A stretch of 64,000 nt of DNA from Leguminivora glycinivorella (GCF_023078275.1 NC_062971.1:18414001-18478000); one strand, 5' to 3'. Positions 9,622 to 22,535 are shown, counted from the stretch's first letter. Notes: generated by a model not told the origin, from the sequence alone. A program made the numbers and translations.

Positions 9622-12600
9622 GCCTCAGTCAGTCTCTGCGCGTGGTGGGAGGAGGTTGTCTCTGACTGCACACAAATAAAATGAAAAGATGCCTTCCTGT
9701 GCTATAAGATACTGTTGAAGCCATACGAGAAAATCTAGTAAAAGTGACGGTGTCACATTTCACCGGTTAGTAGACAAGCTATTTTGATCTAACTTAATTT
9801 AAGTAATTATTATAATGAAGGGACGGGCTCCTTAAACGCGATGCTATGGCCGCCATTTTGACAACTGGAATCATAGATGAATCGCGCAGACATGACATGT
9901 AGGTAATAAGGTATAATAATTGTGATCATATTCTGTTTTCAATATAGGTATAATATAAAAATATTTATTTCAATTTATAGTTTTGAATATTACACGGTTC
10001 TAATACGAATTTTAGTCGATAATATTATACAATAAGCATGATTTTGAATTATTTCTGAATTATAATTCTCATTATTGACGAAAAATAGTGACACCAAAAC
10101 TGAAATAGTATTATAGTATTTAATGCAACCGGTGTTTAAGGGAGGTAAAACAAGGTGAATGGCGCGATTATTATTCTGAGCGACAGAAACTTACAAAACT
10201 AATTTTATTAAAGGAAATTAAAATTTATGAAAAAAACAATTACTTATTTTTATTTCACTGAGTAGAAATTAAATATAACACAATGTATAATAGTGCTAAA
10301 AGTAAACTACTTAGTATTTCACACACAAAGTATAAAACAAAGGTCTACACTAAAAGTTTCGCGTCTAAGTGGTCAAGTCTTACTCTATGACACGGTTCGC
10401 TTCACGCGCATGCGCCTCGCGCTGCCGCCGCTGCCGGTCGGCGCACAGAATATGTTCGAGTTGTCATTTCTAGTACGTAGTACATAGTAGTTCAATGAGT
10501 ATAACAGAATTTCATGTCTATGGAAAAACACGACTAACCTATTTGACGTTATCAATGACAGTGTCGTCTTGATGTCATTATATTCTCTTTGGTCATAGAT
10601 AAACCTACATCGACTATCGGCTAATTATAATAGTAATTACCGTGCATGTTGTATTAATACTTTATATTGTGAAAGATTTTACTTAAAATGTCTTTGGCAA
10701 AGGCTCATGACTCCCATGAGGCTGCCACCACGGGCATTAATTATTGTCACGTACTTACATCTTGCAAAATAATGAAAGTTACAAAATTAGCTGGCGAATT
10801 TCCAAGCACCCATGGGTTTCTTTCCGCCTCTGCCTCTACCTCTACGATGCATTTTCGCTACCTACGTGTACGTGGAGGCCCGTGTTATTTACGACCGTAG
10901 CTCAGTGGTGAATGCGTTAATAATATGTGTCAGAAATAGACAAGTGTAACCACAATGATCTACGCATCCAAGACACGATGATCTGTTATAGACAGAAAAA
11001 ACTAGAATGTAAGATTTTTGTTGATATTTATTTTTATACTTACATTGACTGGGACAGAGACCATGATTACCTTTCTGATTTCTGTTGACCTTGCATTGAT
11101 CATAGTCATTGATAACTGAAGACCGTGAATCAGTCAAAACCATTATTGATATTTGTTGTTACGTCTCCTATTGACCTTCCTATTTAGATGATCCCATAAT
11201 AAGTAGGTAGGTATGTATTTAATATTATAATTATGCACGTACCTGGTCTATATTTTACAGGTAGATACATTGGTACGTTAGTCAACGTGCAACGTTCATA
11301 CAAGAGCATGAATCAGGCGACGAGTGTGCTACGAGTATAGAGAAACATCGGGATGGTTACGGAATGGAATATCTTGACGTAAGTACTATTATATACCAGT
11401 ATACTTCTTACACGCGTGCAGTTAAGACTCTGAGGCGCCGCACAGACGTCCGATATCAACCGGCCACTGTATTATATTCTATGATGTCGCAGTCACATAT
11501 GCAACTAAGAATTAAAAAGAGTGGATTGTAGATATGTTCCCGGTATTTGTTATGTTACAAGTCTGAGCGGTACGATTCACAAAAAAAATGTTTAAACGCA
11601 TTTAACACATTAAGATACCAAAAAATTACCTACTACGCACAGACATTACTTTCAAAAAGTTAAGGACACACTTTAAGTGCTCAGTGCCCATTAAAATCAG
11701 GCCAACATTTGCCGTGGCTTGAAATTCACCAGCCATATTCATATTTTTATAAATGCGTAACGTCACAATTTACCGGCATGCGGAGCGACTCGGACTTTCA
11801 TAGGTATTTACGTACATATACATAAGGACTGTATCGTTAAGTATAAGGACAAAACAAACCTCGTCTAAATGTTGACATGTGCATAATTATGTATTATTAT
11901 GTTCCGAGAGTATGATCTTAAGGTATTGGTAAGTACTATTTGATATAAGAAGGTCTGATATTTTTTTTATTTTAGGGACTTTATGGCACTTTCATCAAGG
12001 TCTAGCAAATAAATTTCGGACAACCCCTATCTGGCTTAATTTGAGAATATTTCAATGACTCTTTGTACGATTTCAACAAACAAAGGTTAATATGCTGCCA
12101 AAATATATTCTTTAAGAGTCCTCTTCATGGTTTTTCCAATTGGGTACTTGTAGAATAAATGCGGCGAATTTATATAATTTAAAAAAACGCAATTTTGAGC
12201 AACGTTCCGGATTGCCGTAAATTTTTGATGCTAGCAGGATGAGAGAAACAGATAAAAAAATTAGCCATAGGCCAAAGTCTAATTGACATTCATGGTGTTT
12301 GAACAGTGCTTGCCAGATCGATATAAACAATGTATGATAGTCAAATTCGACATCAAAGTCGGAGTTAGAGTAAGCACCATGCCACATTCTCTAAATGGCC
12401 GCCATACACAGATACTGAACTATATTTTTTTAAAATAACAGTGGCTAGACAATATCCAGATATTCTGCTTTGTGGATCATGTGTCGTTGAGGTTCGCACC
12501 ATACAATTTTTTTTCGCAATCGTATCGTCTTTTACGCACTTTGTGAATTTTCTAGTAGCATTTGTCCGGAATCGTAATTGGTACTCGGGAGGATTAAGTC

Positions 12601-13089
12601 AATACTGTCTAAACCATATGCTTTACGTCGAGTTTCTAGGACAAAATGTGTACCTTATTATGTGCCTTATTAAGCCCATGGCTTGTTATAAGAAAAAAAT
12701 ATAATAGCAAATAAATACGGCTACTCAAAGTTGTCTTCATACTTAACGATACAGTCTTTATAGACAGTACTGTATGTATCAGAGCCCCGGGGATCCTCAT
12801 CAGAGGTTGTCTATCCGCGTGGCAGGGCGCTCGACATCGGCACAAGTTTATTGCACCTGTTAATGACAGGGTCACGAGGAGCGCGGGCTCGGTCAACTTA
12901 GGGACTACTTGATTTCAAAAACCAGATTGGATTCATCTAGGGACATTTCAGTGTAGGAATTGGTCATAATAAACAGCCTTATAAAGGGGAGTATTGGTAA
13001 GTCTCATGTATCTACAGAAGTAACTATTCTGTATTGAGATCTCATTTTATTTAGATAAGTTTTATTACAAAATTTTATCTATTCTGAAA
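9622..13089. other. 3.5 kb of mostly unassigned AT-rich DNA
   Basis: No gene supported. Noted inside: a CpG-rich patch at 10389-10450; a tRNA A-box-like word (gaccgtagctcagtggtgaa, about 10888-10908) with no B box behind it; and a 91-codon minus-strand frame (12387-12112) with hydrophobic stretches but no recognised family. The flanking agatactgaac and ggccgccat words suggest old repeats. Confidence 0.3.
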
Positions 13090-13101
13090 CGAACACAATA
13101 G

Positions 13102-13268
13102 TTATTTTTAAATTGGGACTTAATCGCGTATAACTACATATTAAACTGACCTCCAACGTTTCAAGGACGGCGTTGTCCCCGTGGTCCTCGTGGTCGCCGT
13201 CCTTGAAACGTTGGAAGTCAGTTTAATATGTAGTTATACGCGATTAAGTCCCGATTTAAAAATAATTA
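13102..13268. repeat. Long near-perfect palindrome
   Basis: A left arm of about 71 bp (to 13172) and a right arm (13195-13266) are inverted copies with about three mismatches, around a 22-nt loop with its own tccccgtggtcctcgtgg symmetry. The arm contains gggacttaatcgcgtataac, a word also seen near 26500 in another orientation. The direct repeat cgaacacaatag flanks the whole unit at 13090-13101 and 13301-13312. Confidence 0.85.
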
Positions 13269-13529
13269 TGTGTAATAATCGTGAAAGTTTAAATCAGTGT
13301 CGAACACAATAGGTTAGGGAAATAGGTAAGTTTTAATTCTTCTAAAGACTCCGCTACCAAAGTAAGAGAAAATAATGTACTTTATCAATAAATTAAGAAT
13401 TCACAACCTATTTTCCTAAAACTACCTAAATATCTTAATGTTTTGTTTAGAACTATTTACTTACAATTTAGTAGATATAATGCTATTGCTATTTCCAGGA
13501 TGCTGACTATTGAGGATTTATATTTTTAA

Positions 13530-13810
13530 GAATTACATAGAAATCCATACTAATATTATAATTGGGAAAGTATATTATAGGAATTACATAGGAATCCATA
13601 CTAATTTTTTATAAATGGGAAAGTGTGTTTGTTTGTTTGTCCGTCTTACTTGTCGACGGCAAAGTCAAAGATGGGTAAAACGAGAGCTTGACGGAACGAC
13701 TAAACCTATACAGTGCAATTGACGTGATTTTTTAGTGGAGATAGTTGAAGGGATGGAGAGTGTCATATGCTACTTTTTAACGCGAGCGAAGCCGCGGGCA
13801 AAAGCTAGTT
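13530..13810 (+). mobile_element. Short dispersed element ending gcgggcaaaagctagt
   Basis: From atccatactaat...aaatgggaaagtgtgtttg through tttagtggagatagttgaag to gaagccgcgggcaaaagcta. Copies at 29717-29886 (minus) and 46611-46861 (plus), and an end fragment at 19387-19425. A local duplication of aattacatag(g)aatccatactaat occurs at its left edge. I recognise this family as among the commonest in Lepidoptera. Confidence 0.75.
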
Positions 13811-14238
13811 ATTAATATATATAATAATATTTTTCTACTTGTCGACTGTAATCTGTCAATTAGGCCACCACAGACTAAACTATAAGTGCTAACTTTTCAG
13901 TGTTGGATACTCTATGGCAGTTCCGACTCAATTATAATAAGCTCATTATAGTTGACTTTAGTTAACTGTAATAATTTCAAAAATAGAACTTCATACAATT
14001 TTTATACTAATTTGCGATACCTGGCAAATTTTCCTGCATCTGAAACACATTTTTTTTTATCCGTCGCGTTATCGGCCAATCAGAGACGGTTATTACAAAC
14101 AATTGGTTGCTAGGTAATTCGATGTTGATACAACGCAGAACGACTCTATTAACATTAATTTTAACTTGCATGAATGATGATATTTCCGTCCATTGATGAT
14201 GAAGATGATGACTCGTAGAAAAAGTATTGTATACAATA

Positions 14239-14342
14239 GTGATATAATTAAGCTTTTCACTATCGTACCGTACTATTAGGCCACTCAGCAAGCTTCGTGG
14301 CCTAAACATAGTACTCGACTGAAAAGCTTTGTATTATATCAC
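14239..14342. repeat. Imperfect 46-bp inverted repeat (hairpin)
   Basis: gtgatataattaagcttttc...taggccac (14239-14284) pairs with gtggccta...gaaaagctttgtattatatcac (14297-14342). The preceding gtagaaaaagtattgtatac also occurs in the repeat at 30404-31035, so the hairpin is probably part of a larger mosaic. Confidence 0.65.
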
Positions 14343-15109
14343 GATTGTATAATATACTATTTGCTTGTTACGTAAGTTACGAAAAAGTTAAATTCAGATT
14401 TTTTCTCAACTATTGTCCCAGATTTGTAAGAATCTCTTTTTGACACATGACAGCGTCCACAATACGTAAACTCTCGCAACCTAATGAAATTTTAATTAAA
14501 ATCCTGTAATAATATTTAAAAAAATCAAGTATTTAAAAACAATATTTCGCTTACTTTAAACATAATCTAGTAAATGTTACATTTTTGCGGATCTTCGTTA
14601 ATGAGTATTTTACGATATTAATTTATCACGCAGAATTTACTTATTATGTCATTTATCATTCATTTTTATTTTTAAACTAGTGCTGTGGCAGTCTGTCATT
14701 TCGATTCAAATGACATTTCAGTAAGTTGATAGAAATCGTATATTTGTTTAAGCGCCTCCTTGTACATAGGGCCTAATCGATTCAGCCAATTCGAAATTAA
14801 TCGTTAGATTTGGCAAACGATACGTCTAGCCACATCGCAACATACTTCAAAACAAATGTGTCAAAAATGTGAACTTACAAATCCGGGACAATAACTAAAC
14901 AGATTTTTTCCTGAATAGTCATTAGTGCGGAAAGTATTTCGATATCATACACCATCCCACGGGAATGTAGCTCAATCTTCTTTCGAACAAAAATATCCGT
15001 CACCATTGATTATAGTCAGAAATATGAATATGTATAAATAGGGTATTTTTTTAATCCGAACTAGATGTCAAACAATTGCACCTATTTTGCGTAGGTATTT
15101 TTTTTGGCT

Positions 15110-15247
15110 CGTTGGGTGGACGACATTCGAAAAAATGCGGGACACTTCTGGATGAGATTAGCCCAGGACCGGGATAAGTGGCGTACACGAAGGGAGGCTT
15201 ATGCTCAGCAGTGGGCGATTAATGGCTGAAATGATGATGATGATGAT
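15110..15247 (+). mobile_element. RTE-type LINE, extreme 3' end
   Basis: An in-frame 39-codon stretch, RWVDDIRKNAGHFWMRLAQD and on to AQQWAING, ends at TGA 15227-15229 and runs into an ATG-repeat tail. This is the conserved C-terminus of RTE-like endonuclease/reverse transcriptase proteins; compare RWSDDIRKLAG...VQQWTRIG at 37878-38020 on the other strand. Severely 5'-truncated. Confidence 0.85.
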
Positions 15248-15581
15248 TTTTTTTAAATGCCAGGTCAAAGCCAAACTTGCAAATTAAAAAAAAAAAACGT
15301 AAAATATCAACTTTTCTAAGTAGGGTAGTAGGGTATCAAGCTCTTGCGTGACAAACCGGAGTTAACGAATAGGAACCGGACCGCGACCATTTTCGGGTAG
15401 GAAATTAAAAGACAAGATTGTTTGCATTCGTGCTGTCTTGCCCACGAGTCATTTGTGGATTACAAATCTCGATTCCAGACGATAGTAGTAATTTTTACAG
15501 TCGCCATCAGACACGACATCGAAGTGGGCAAGTTGCTAACAACTATCTGAACATTATGTGTGTTCTGGATTAGTGTGTGTG

Positions 15582-15684
15582 GGTTAACTGGAAGAGATCC
15601 CTTAAAGGGATAAGTTCGCCTTTGTACTGAAACTGTTTAAAATATTATGTGCTGTGTGTGTTTACTTACTTACTTACTTACTTA
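15582..15684 (+). mobile_element. LINE 3' UTR fragment with (TTAC)n tail
   Basis: ggttaactggaagagatccc, then taaagggataagttcgcctt and a TTAC-repeat tail. The first part occurs on the minus strand in both copies of the duplication at 32.8 kb and 35.3 kb. No coding part remains here. Confidence 0.7.
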
Positions 15685-15801
15685 TTGTGTGTGTTCCGAT
15701 ATTTGTGAGCACTTTCCCCGCTCCGATATTTATATCAGATGGCCGCTGTATACATATCTACTCTACCTACATATAATTTATGAAATTTATCATCAGTATA
15801 G

Positions 15802-16520
15802 ACATAGACATAGACATTTTATTAATAATATTATAAATATTACACGTTCATCAATTAATTATTTACCAGCAATTAAATTAAGATTATATTTCAGGCTAAA
15901 TACAATTTCGAATATTAAATTGAAAGATGCATTCATTAATTATGATTATATTACATATGATATGTCATTTAGATTTGTTAATTTGATTTTATACATAATT
16001 AATTATTTTATTTTATTATAAGTTAGTTGGTAGGTTAAAGAACTCTTTTATGTCATAGAAGGAGTATTCTAAGAGCCATTTTCTTAACTTTTTTAAAAAT
16101 TGGTGGGTACTGCCTGCATTTTTAATTTCTGCTGGGAGTTTGTTGAAAACTCTAGGTCCTACGTGAGACATGATTTTAGACGACTTAGTCAGTTTGGTAG
16201 TTTGGAGTTGATTTTTCGAGCCCTGTCTGGTGCGAGTAATTTTTTTGAACGCGGGTATGTGTCCAAATTTTCATTGACGTGTTTTGCCACATCGTAAATG
16301 TACTGAGAAGGCAGTGTGAGGATATTGTTCTCTTTGAATAGGTTTTGAGCCGGAGTACGAGGTGGAACGGAAGATATAATGCGCACAGCTCGCTTTTGCA
16401 GAATGAAGACGCGTCGCCATTCGGCTGCCATAGCCCATAATTCTAAACCGTAACACATAACTGAGTGGAGGTAAGACCTACAGTCCATAATATGACTCCA
16501 TACTTGAAGCTCCGTTAGAA
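15802..16520 (-). pseudogene. Non-LTR retrotransposon, reverse transcriptase C-terminal fragment
   Basis: The minus strand encodes MCYGLELWAMAAEWRRVFIL, then QKRAVRIISSVPP and FKENNILTLPSQYIYD (about 16490-16260). A frame change near 16190 follows, and then GPRVFNKLPAEIK...FLKKLRKWLLEYSFYDIKEF ending at TAA 16018-16016. The order SYG.LLWG / QKRA.R / L..LPS.Y.Y / FNKLP / WL..YY is that of the region after the RT domain in jockey/CR1-like LINEs. The 3' end lies near a short tagaca repeat at 15802-15820. 5'-truncated and frameshifted. Confidence 0.8.
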
Positions 16521-16702
16521 TTGCGCGTGACAACTGAAAATACACGTGAAAGACGTACGAGTATGATATACATATACCTCTATATCTATTTTACTCCCGT
16601 AGGATTATCGTCTTCCTTTAAGCTGTGACTATTATGTACCTACGATACAAGTACCTACTAGATCTCCTCAATAGTCGGCGTAGGTTCTAGCTGCACAGTA
16701 CG

Positions 16703-16833
16703 TAGCCAAATGCACAAACGCTTGCTACCTTATTGCTACGTTATCATAGCTATCTCTATCGCTGTTCCGTATTGGTGTAGAGTATGACTACCTTTCCATC
16801 GGCGTCTAGCGTCAACGATTGCCATTTCAGCTA
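16703..16833. mobile_element. Hairpin MITE, monomer copy
   Basis: tagccaaatgcacaaacgct...tatctctatcgctgttccgt...ggcgtctagcgtcaacgatt...catttcagcta: same family and size as 577-707, more diverged. Confidence 0.65.
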
Positions 16834-17881
16834 GGCTGAATGTGACTGCTTTAGATACTCGACATACTCGAATTACTTTTAAATCCATATGGGAAAAATC
16901 TGGTTGTGATCGCTCATATTTCCTCACGAATTTCATTAATCAAGTCGACTGGTATATCCTGCTTAATGTTTTGATGTTTTATGTAAGTGCATATTATTTT
17001 GGATAATTTCTATAAATTGTTATGTCTTTCTTCTAAGCCACGGCCTCCTTTGTTAGACGTATTCAATTCATTTCTTCAACTAGAAGTGTCATCTTTGATA
17101 TTGAACAAATCCGGATCAAATTCATAAACGTAGGTATGTATACATTTAGAATGATTAAATTTAAAATTTCTTTGGTCTGAATTACAGCCAGTCTCAAAGT
17201 GTTTGTTATCTTTATCTACTATTATAATTCTTTATATTTATAAAATTACATAGTGGTTTTCAATTTCGCTGGGTATTAAATTGCAATCAGGGGCATTACT
17301 GCTAGTTTCTTTGAGAGAAAGCCAGTGCGGAGCGCTTCAAACTGCTTTAATCTTGCATGTTCTCGCCAGGGAAATTATACTTTAAATCGAATAAAAATAT
17401 AGGGCTGCTTCTAGCACTCACAACAAGGTGATATTGATATTATTTGATTATTTTTATTTAATAAACTAACAGCTTACTTAATTAATCTGTACGTAAACTA
17501 AGTTAAACATTACGCAGAGAAGTCAATTAGAAGTATCGAGTAGTTGTAGCTGCTAAATTTTAACACTTTTATGAAAAAACATAATATACATTAATACTTC
17601 GCATTTCAGTTTCTTTTTTTTAGTATATCTTAATATTTATTAGTTTGTGCTCATCTAGGGAGTAGGGTGAATATTATAAGCCGTACAAAGGTAGATTATT
17701 AAAAATAAGTGTAATTTTAGTTTAAATATATAAATAAAATACTTGAAAGATACTATAGAATACTCTTTAATGCACACCTCACATAGTTTACTCGCTTAAG
17801 TGCGATCTCTTCCAGACAACCTTACTTGATAATTATGTAATTAATATCATATACATATATCATGAAGTATTCATAATTTGA
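16834..17881. other. Unassigned AT-rich spacer
   Basis: No gene, repeat end or structural signal recognised. Confidence 0.35.
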
Positions 17882-18136
17882 CGACCGGTCTGGCTCAGTC
17901 GGTAGTGACCCTGCCTGCTGAGCGGCGGTCCTGGGTTCGAATCCCGGTAAGGGCATTTATTTGTGTGATGAGCAGAGATATTTGTTCCTGAGTCATGGAT
18001 GTTTTCTATGTGTATACGTATGTATTTATCTATTTAAGTATGTATATCGTCGCTTAGCACCCATAGTACAAGCTTTGCTTAGTTTGGGGCTAAGTTGATC
18101 TGTGTAAGATGTCCCCAATATTTATTATTATTATTT
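17882..18136 (+). mobile_element. tRNA-derived SINE
   Basis: The head has a Pol III A box (tggctcagtcggtagtgacc) and a B box (gggttcgaatcccgg) at tRNA spacing. A non-tRNA body follows (agatatttgttcctgagtca, gtcgcttagcacccatagta, agatgtccccaata) and then a TTA-repeat tail. The body does not fold back to an acceptor stem, so this is a SINE and not a working tRNA. A truncated copy of its head is at 6526-6557. Confidence 0.88.
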
Positions 18137-20091
18137 AATTCACAAACATAATTAAGTAATAAATTGTCGGTATCCTCATACACGCAAGACTTTCTAAATC
18201 ACTGGGAGTAACGCGATTCGGACCTAAGATGTTCTATATGTAGTTTAATAGAGTGAATTTCTCTCCACAGAAATATATCGTGCCCGAGAGGGTATTAAAA
18301 TAGGGCATACATGAGTAGGTAACTGAAGCTTAAAACCGAAATAAAAATACGGTCCTCATTTCTTTTCACTGAATAATTCAAACAGGTTAAGACATTTTCA
18401 CACTTGGTAGGTATCTACATATAATAGGAGGAGTCTTTCCTATTCAACAGGTCTTAGAAGTGGATAGATTCAACGTCCACATAATAAGTAGAAGTTTTTG
18501 TAAAATACCTTACTTTTAAAACATATTGTGCCAAATGAACATAGGGTAACAAATACATTTGCATAGCCGATCCGATATTTATTCGAAAATTGTGTACACC
18601 CCTAGGTGCGCAATGAAAAAGTGTTTCTGATGTTATTACGACTACGTCTGAATTATTTTTAATATTATGAACTTATAATATTGAAATATAAGTTTTGCAT
18701 GCTAAACGGAACGTATAAAGATTCCCGAACGAGTAGAGCGACGTCACTGACCAAGTGTCAAAATTACTCCACATCATCGTACAAGTGTCAATACCTACTT
18801 GTCTCTACGAGAGCAAATAACGGAACTTTGCGTGGCATACAAATTTTGTATTTTTTATATAAATTTAATTAAATAGTTGCAAGTTTAAACCACAACTTCT
18901 TTTTGTTTGTCCCATCTTGGACAAGTTTATACCATTATTTATTTATCTGATGCACATTTTAAATGCCAAATCAGTGGCAACCAAGCGTCCAGACCGCCTA
19001 ATAGTAGTCCAATATATCTTATTGCAATTCCGATATTTTGAATAAATAATTGTCGCAGAGCGATATCGATCTACAATTTATGTCAAAACCGACATGACGC
19101 ACTAATTGTTCATCGCACATTTGTAATTCGAAGTTCAAAGTCGCATTTCTCGAAAATAGGGCCTCGGGATGGATGAGTATAACCCGACTGTGAAATTGGG
19201 AACTCTGTGCTCTGTTTGGATGCTTATATGTGTAGAGCGTTGGATCAAAGAGATCTTTAGAATATTATGTTGTCTGTGGTTCACAGACCTTAGAACCACA
19301 GACGACGGATCACAGGAAAGGTTATAGAATACTCAAATGATATTTAGGTTATTTAGGTATTTTGGAATGTAGAAATATATTTAGGTACTAGCTTTTGCCC
19401 ACGGCTTCGCACGCGTAAATTCGAAAATTGCGGCATTCTCCATATTAACCCCCCTTCCCCCCCATTTTTGCAAATAATGAGTTTGAAGTTTATTTTTGGC
19501 GTTAGCGCTGTCGAGTAACGTATTCTGAAGCAATAAAAACAGGCTAAGTTGTAATAAGTACTATTAATTATTTTTCTTAGAATTTGAATTTAGGGACGTG
19601 AACACTCTAATCTGACTAAATTCCGTACAAAAATAGTGAGTTTACTAATATCCTACTGACTGCGCCACTGGTAAGTATAGGGGCGACAAGTGACACGAAC
19701 GCTGGTTTATAGCACACTGTTTTATGCGTGTAGGTAGTAGCCTATATGAATTATGGGCGCAGTCACGCACACAGGCAAGTATAGTTGCACACATATGGAA
19801 CAGATTGCGGAAGTACAATCGGGAAAGATTCAGCAAAAAATCATCATTAATACCTGTTACTATGTATTGTGTGCTTGACGTTTTTTAATACGTTACTCGA
19901 GATCATAAACGTCACGGACAATGACATGCATTAGATTCTTTCCGGTTACTTAGTAGAACAAAAAATTACACACAATTTTCTCCTCCTCGGAGTCTCCCAG
20001 CACTGAAAATAGCCGCCGCGAGCATCATGCCTGATGATAAATCTCCTTACGACTCGAAACATGTCGCCATTCGCGACGACTATATTATATA
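18137..20091. other. Mostly unassigned, with two small repeats
   Basis: Contains a small hairpin at 19269-19306 (tgtctgtggttc / gaaccacagacga) and, at 19387-19425, the minus-strand end of the gcgggcaaaagctagt family (actagcttttgcccacggct). Nothing coding supported. Confidence 0.4.
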
Positions 20092-20438
20092 CAGAGTGGG
20101 GCCTGTAACAAAGGCGAAGAATTGAACTCTAGGCTATTCTCCTTATACTGATCAACATTTGTTCGGCGACTTTTAAAAATAACTTGTATTTTGATTTTTA
20201 TCACCCTTGAAAGTTTTTTCTAAGAGGCAATGTATTGCGAATTCTGTTAAGTGTAAAGTGTGACAGACAACATCAATGACAACAATAATGGCGTACATTG
20301 AAGCTAATATTTATTTTGTATGAAACATTAAAAATTTAAAGACTTCATAATTTTTAAAAGTCACTGAACAAATGTTGATCAGTATAAGGAGAATAGCCTA
20401 CAGTTCAATTCTTCGCCTTTGTTACAGGCCCCACTCTG
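20092..20438. mobile_element. TA-flanked MITE with about 75-bp inverted ends
   Basis: cagagtggggcctgtaacaa through aggctattctccttatactg to gatcaacatttgttc is repeated in reverse complement at the right end with very few differences. TA flanks both sides (tata/tata). The 347-bp element has no coding capacity. TA target and CAG-type ends suit a Tc1/mariner-mobilised MITE. Confidence 0.9.
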
Positions 20439-21360
20439 TATACAACGTTAAATACTCGTGGCAACGACTCTCTCTCGACTCCAATCTGACAACGTAGGTA
20501 ATTACTTGAAATACTTGAATCTGTACGAGGTCTAGAATTGGAGTTGTCAGATTGGTTATGACGTTGAAAAGCTGTCATCGGCAATACGTATTGTGGCGAA
20601 ACGATTAGGCTTTGTTATTATTTACGCTATTTGTGGATATTGTTTCTAGATTACTTTCATTACCAATTACGAATACGTATTTTCCAGTAAGTTTTGCCTT
20701 ATTTGTAGTAATATTATGGCATTGCGTTATATTATAGATAGAATAGATTTCTAATGGAAATTCTGCCACATTTTTTTGTGTTAGAATTGGGAACATTTAT
20801 ATTATTCCTACTCAGACTCCATTTCAAATGAGAAAATAAGATGTGTTCATGGTGGATAATTTGGGTACGTTTGCAATGCAACCCTTTATGTCAGAACAAA
20901 ACAAAACCCAAATGATAAACATTTAAAAACATTTTTGACGGTACATTTGTCTCTTTAAGTAAATTATATATATTATTGCCGACTTGTGTTGTTGTTTTCA
21001 TGTTATAACTAGTAAAAAATAAAAAAAAGTTAATTCATGTGATTCGATATTCTTTTCAATTTGAGAGTGAAACTACTGTCGGAATTGATGAAAATAGTTT
21101 GTTCTAGAGCAATGCAAAAGTTTCTCCTAAGTAACTATGAAGAACCTCTTATTTCAGCGAATAAATAAACAAACTATCTTAGGTACAAACAACAAAAACC
21201 AACAACTCAACTTTGAGTAATCGGATGTAATTATCTGACAGATCACACATCTTTATGAAGACGGGTAGTCTACGCTGCGGCGACATGTACTGAAAAACGT
21301 CATACGATGCATGTTCGCACGTTCAGAAGGGAATCGTTAACTCGTGTCGATATAAAACCC
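20439..21360. other. Unassigned AT-rich spacer
   Basis: Includes a 63-codon minus-strand frame (20796-20605) that I could not link to a family or to convincing splice sites. Confidence 0.3.
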
Positions 21361-22010
21361 TTTGAAATGAAATGAAATGAAATGAAATGAAATGAAATGA
21401 AATATTTTATTGTGTGTTGAGTTTAGGTTACAATGGTTGCAGGTCTAATAGCTCATAATGTTATCCTCCAAACCCTACCACGCTGGTATACACACATTAG
21501 TTCCACATATCTACTAAATTATTCAACTAAAAATTAAAATTATCATTATACACATATTAAGTCCTTATTCTAAATCATCAGTATTATTGTCATTAAAAAA
21601 ATCATTTAAACTATAATAACATTTATTTATCAGCCATTGCTTAGTCATTTTTCGAAATCTGCTGAGATTCTGGTCTTTAAACCTATCTGGTAACTTATTA
21701 AATATTGTGATGCACATCATATAAGTGTTATCTGATGTCAACCTTAACCTAGCGTATGGCTTGAAAATTTTATGTTTGTATTGCGGTGAAGTTCAATGTA
21801 TCGCCACTGTTTCAATCTTATTCTTATATACAAACAAACAGACTTCCAGAATATCGTACCTAATGTACTCTTTGAAATATTCCTGACACTCTTTTAAGAC
21901 GAAAAGTAAAATCGTACATAATTTAGTATCAACTCGTTTAATTTTCTCTTTTCCGTTGATCGTATCTAAACGCTCCATTAATACCTCTCAAACTTTGATA
22001 AAGAACAGTA
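21361..22010 (-). pseudogene. Degenerate LINE, 3' portion with (TTTCA)n tail
   Basis: Minus strand: a short frame ends near 21793. After frame changes, ITIFNKLPDRFKDQ...FRKMTKQWLINKCYYSLNDF is readable at about 21710-21600. It has the same FNKLP...WL..YYSL..F ending as the LINE at 15802-16520. The 3' end has aataaaata followed by five or more ttca/ttt repeats (21361-21405), a typical LINE tail. No intact RT remains. Confidence 0.75.
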
Positions 22011-22270
22011 ATGGTTATCTCTAATACTAAATTTACGAAGTTGTTCGGGTTTCCGTGAGGTACATAGCTATGGGTCCACCACAAACCGACAAGTTGCGGA
22101 CTTAAATAAATCAAGGGTTCAAAATGTAGGATAATATATTTGTGGTCTACACCAATATTTTGTATTAGATATTATCACTTAGGTATAATTTTACATAATC
22201 CAGATAAAAAAATTAAAAAAAAAATATATTTCCATTATGTAAGAAATCGTCCTATCTGAAGTGTGTATGT

Positions 22271-22535
22271 GTGCCGCAACAGGAACCCTCAACTCGCCTT
22301 AGTCTTTATCATAACCTCGAGTGTACCTATAGCATACTTCCTACAACTAACTCTTCTAGTCAGCTCTACTGTGCTCTGTGCTGTCGGACTTTCAAAACCA
22401 AATTCGGATTTGCAAGTCACGCTCGTGCTCATGCACGTAACAATTTAGTTTCATAAACAGAAATAATATATGAATTAAAAAATTGTCAGGATGTCGCCGT
22501 CGACGGATACGTCTGGGAGGACATCATCATCATAG
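22271..22535 (+). pseudogene. LINE 3' end encoding a C2H2 finger
   Basis: The frame 22271-22456 carries YCALCCRTFKTKFGFASHAR, then AHAR: a C-x2-C-x12-H-x3-H finger with the F..R.G/F spacing seen at the C-terminus of some insect LINE polyproteins. After the stop the sequence reads gtcgccgtcgacggatacgt and ggaggacatcatcatcat, a familiar 3' UTR and tail for this LINE type. Upstream codons lose similarity quickly, so the copy is 5'-truncated. A host zinc-finger exon is the less likely alternative. Confidence 0.6.

Noticed and set aside
10888..10908. tRNA gene from gtagctcagtgg word
   Set aside because: Only an A box is present; no B box or acceptor arms follow.
12112..12387. 91-codon minus-strand frame with hydrophobic segments
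   Set aside because: No family, splice or promoter support; flanking words look like old repeats.
15647..16021. 124-codon plus-strand frame
   Set aside because: It begins in a TTAC simple repeat and runs antisense to a LINE 3' end.
17882..17955. Functional tRNA gene
   Set aside because: A and B boxes are present but the acceptor does not close, and the sequence continues into a SINE body and TTA tail.
20605..20796. 63-codon minus-strand frame as a possible terminal exon
   Set aside because: The candidate acceptor ctaacacaaaaaaatgtggcag has a poor pyrimidine tract and there is no link to other exons.
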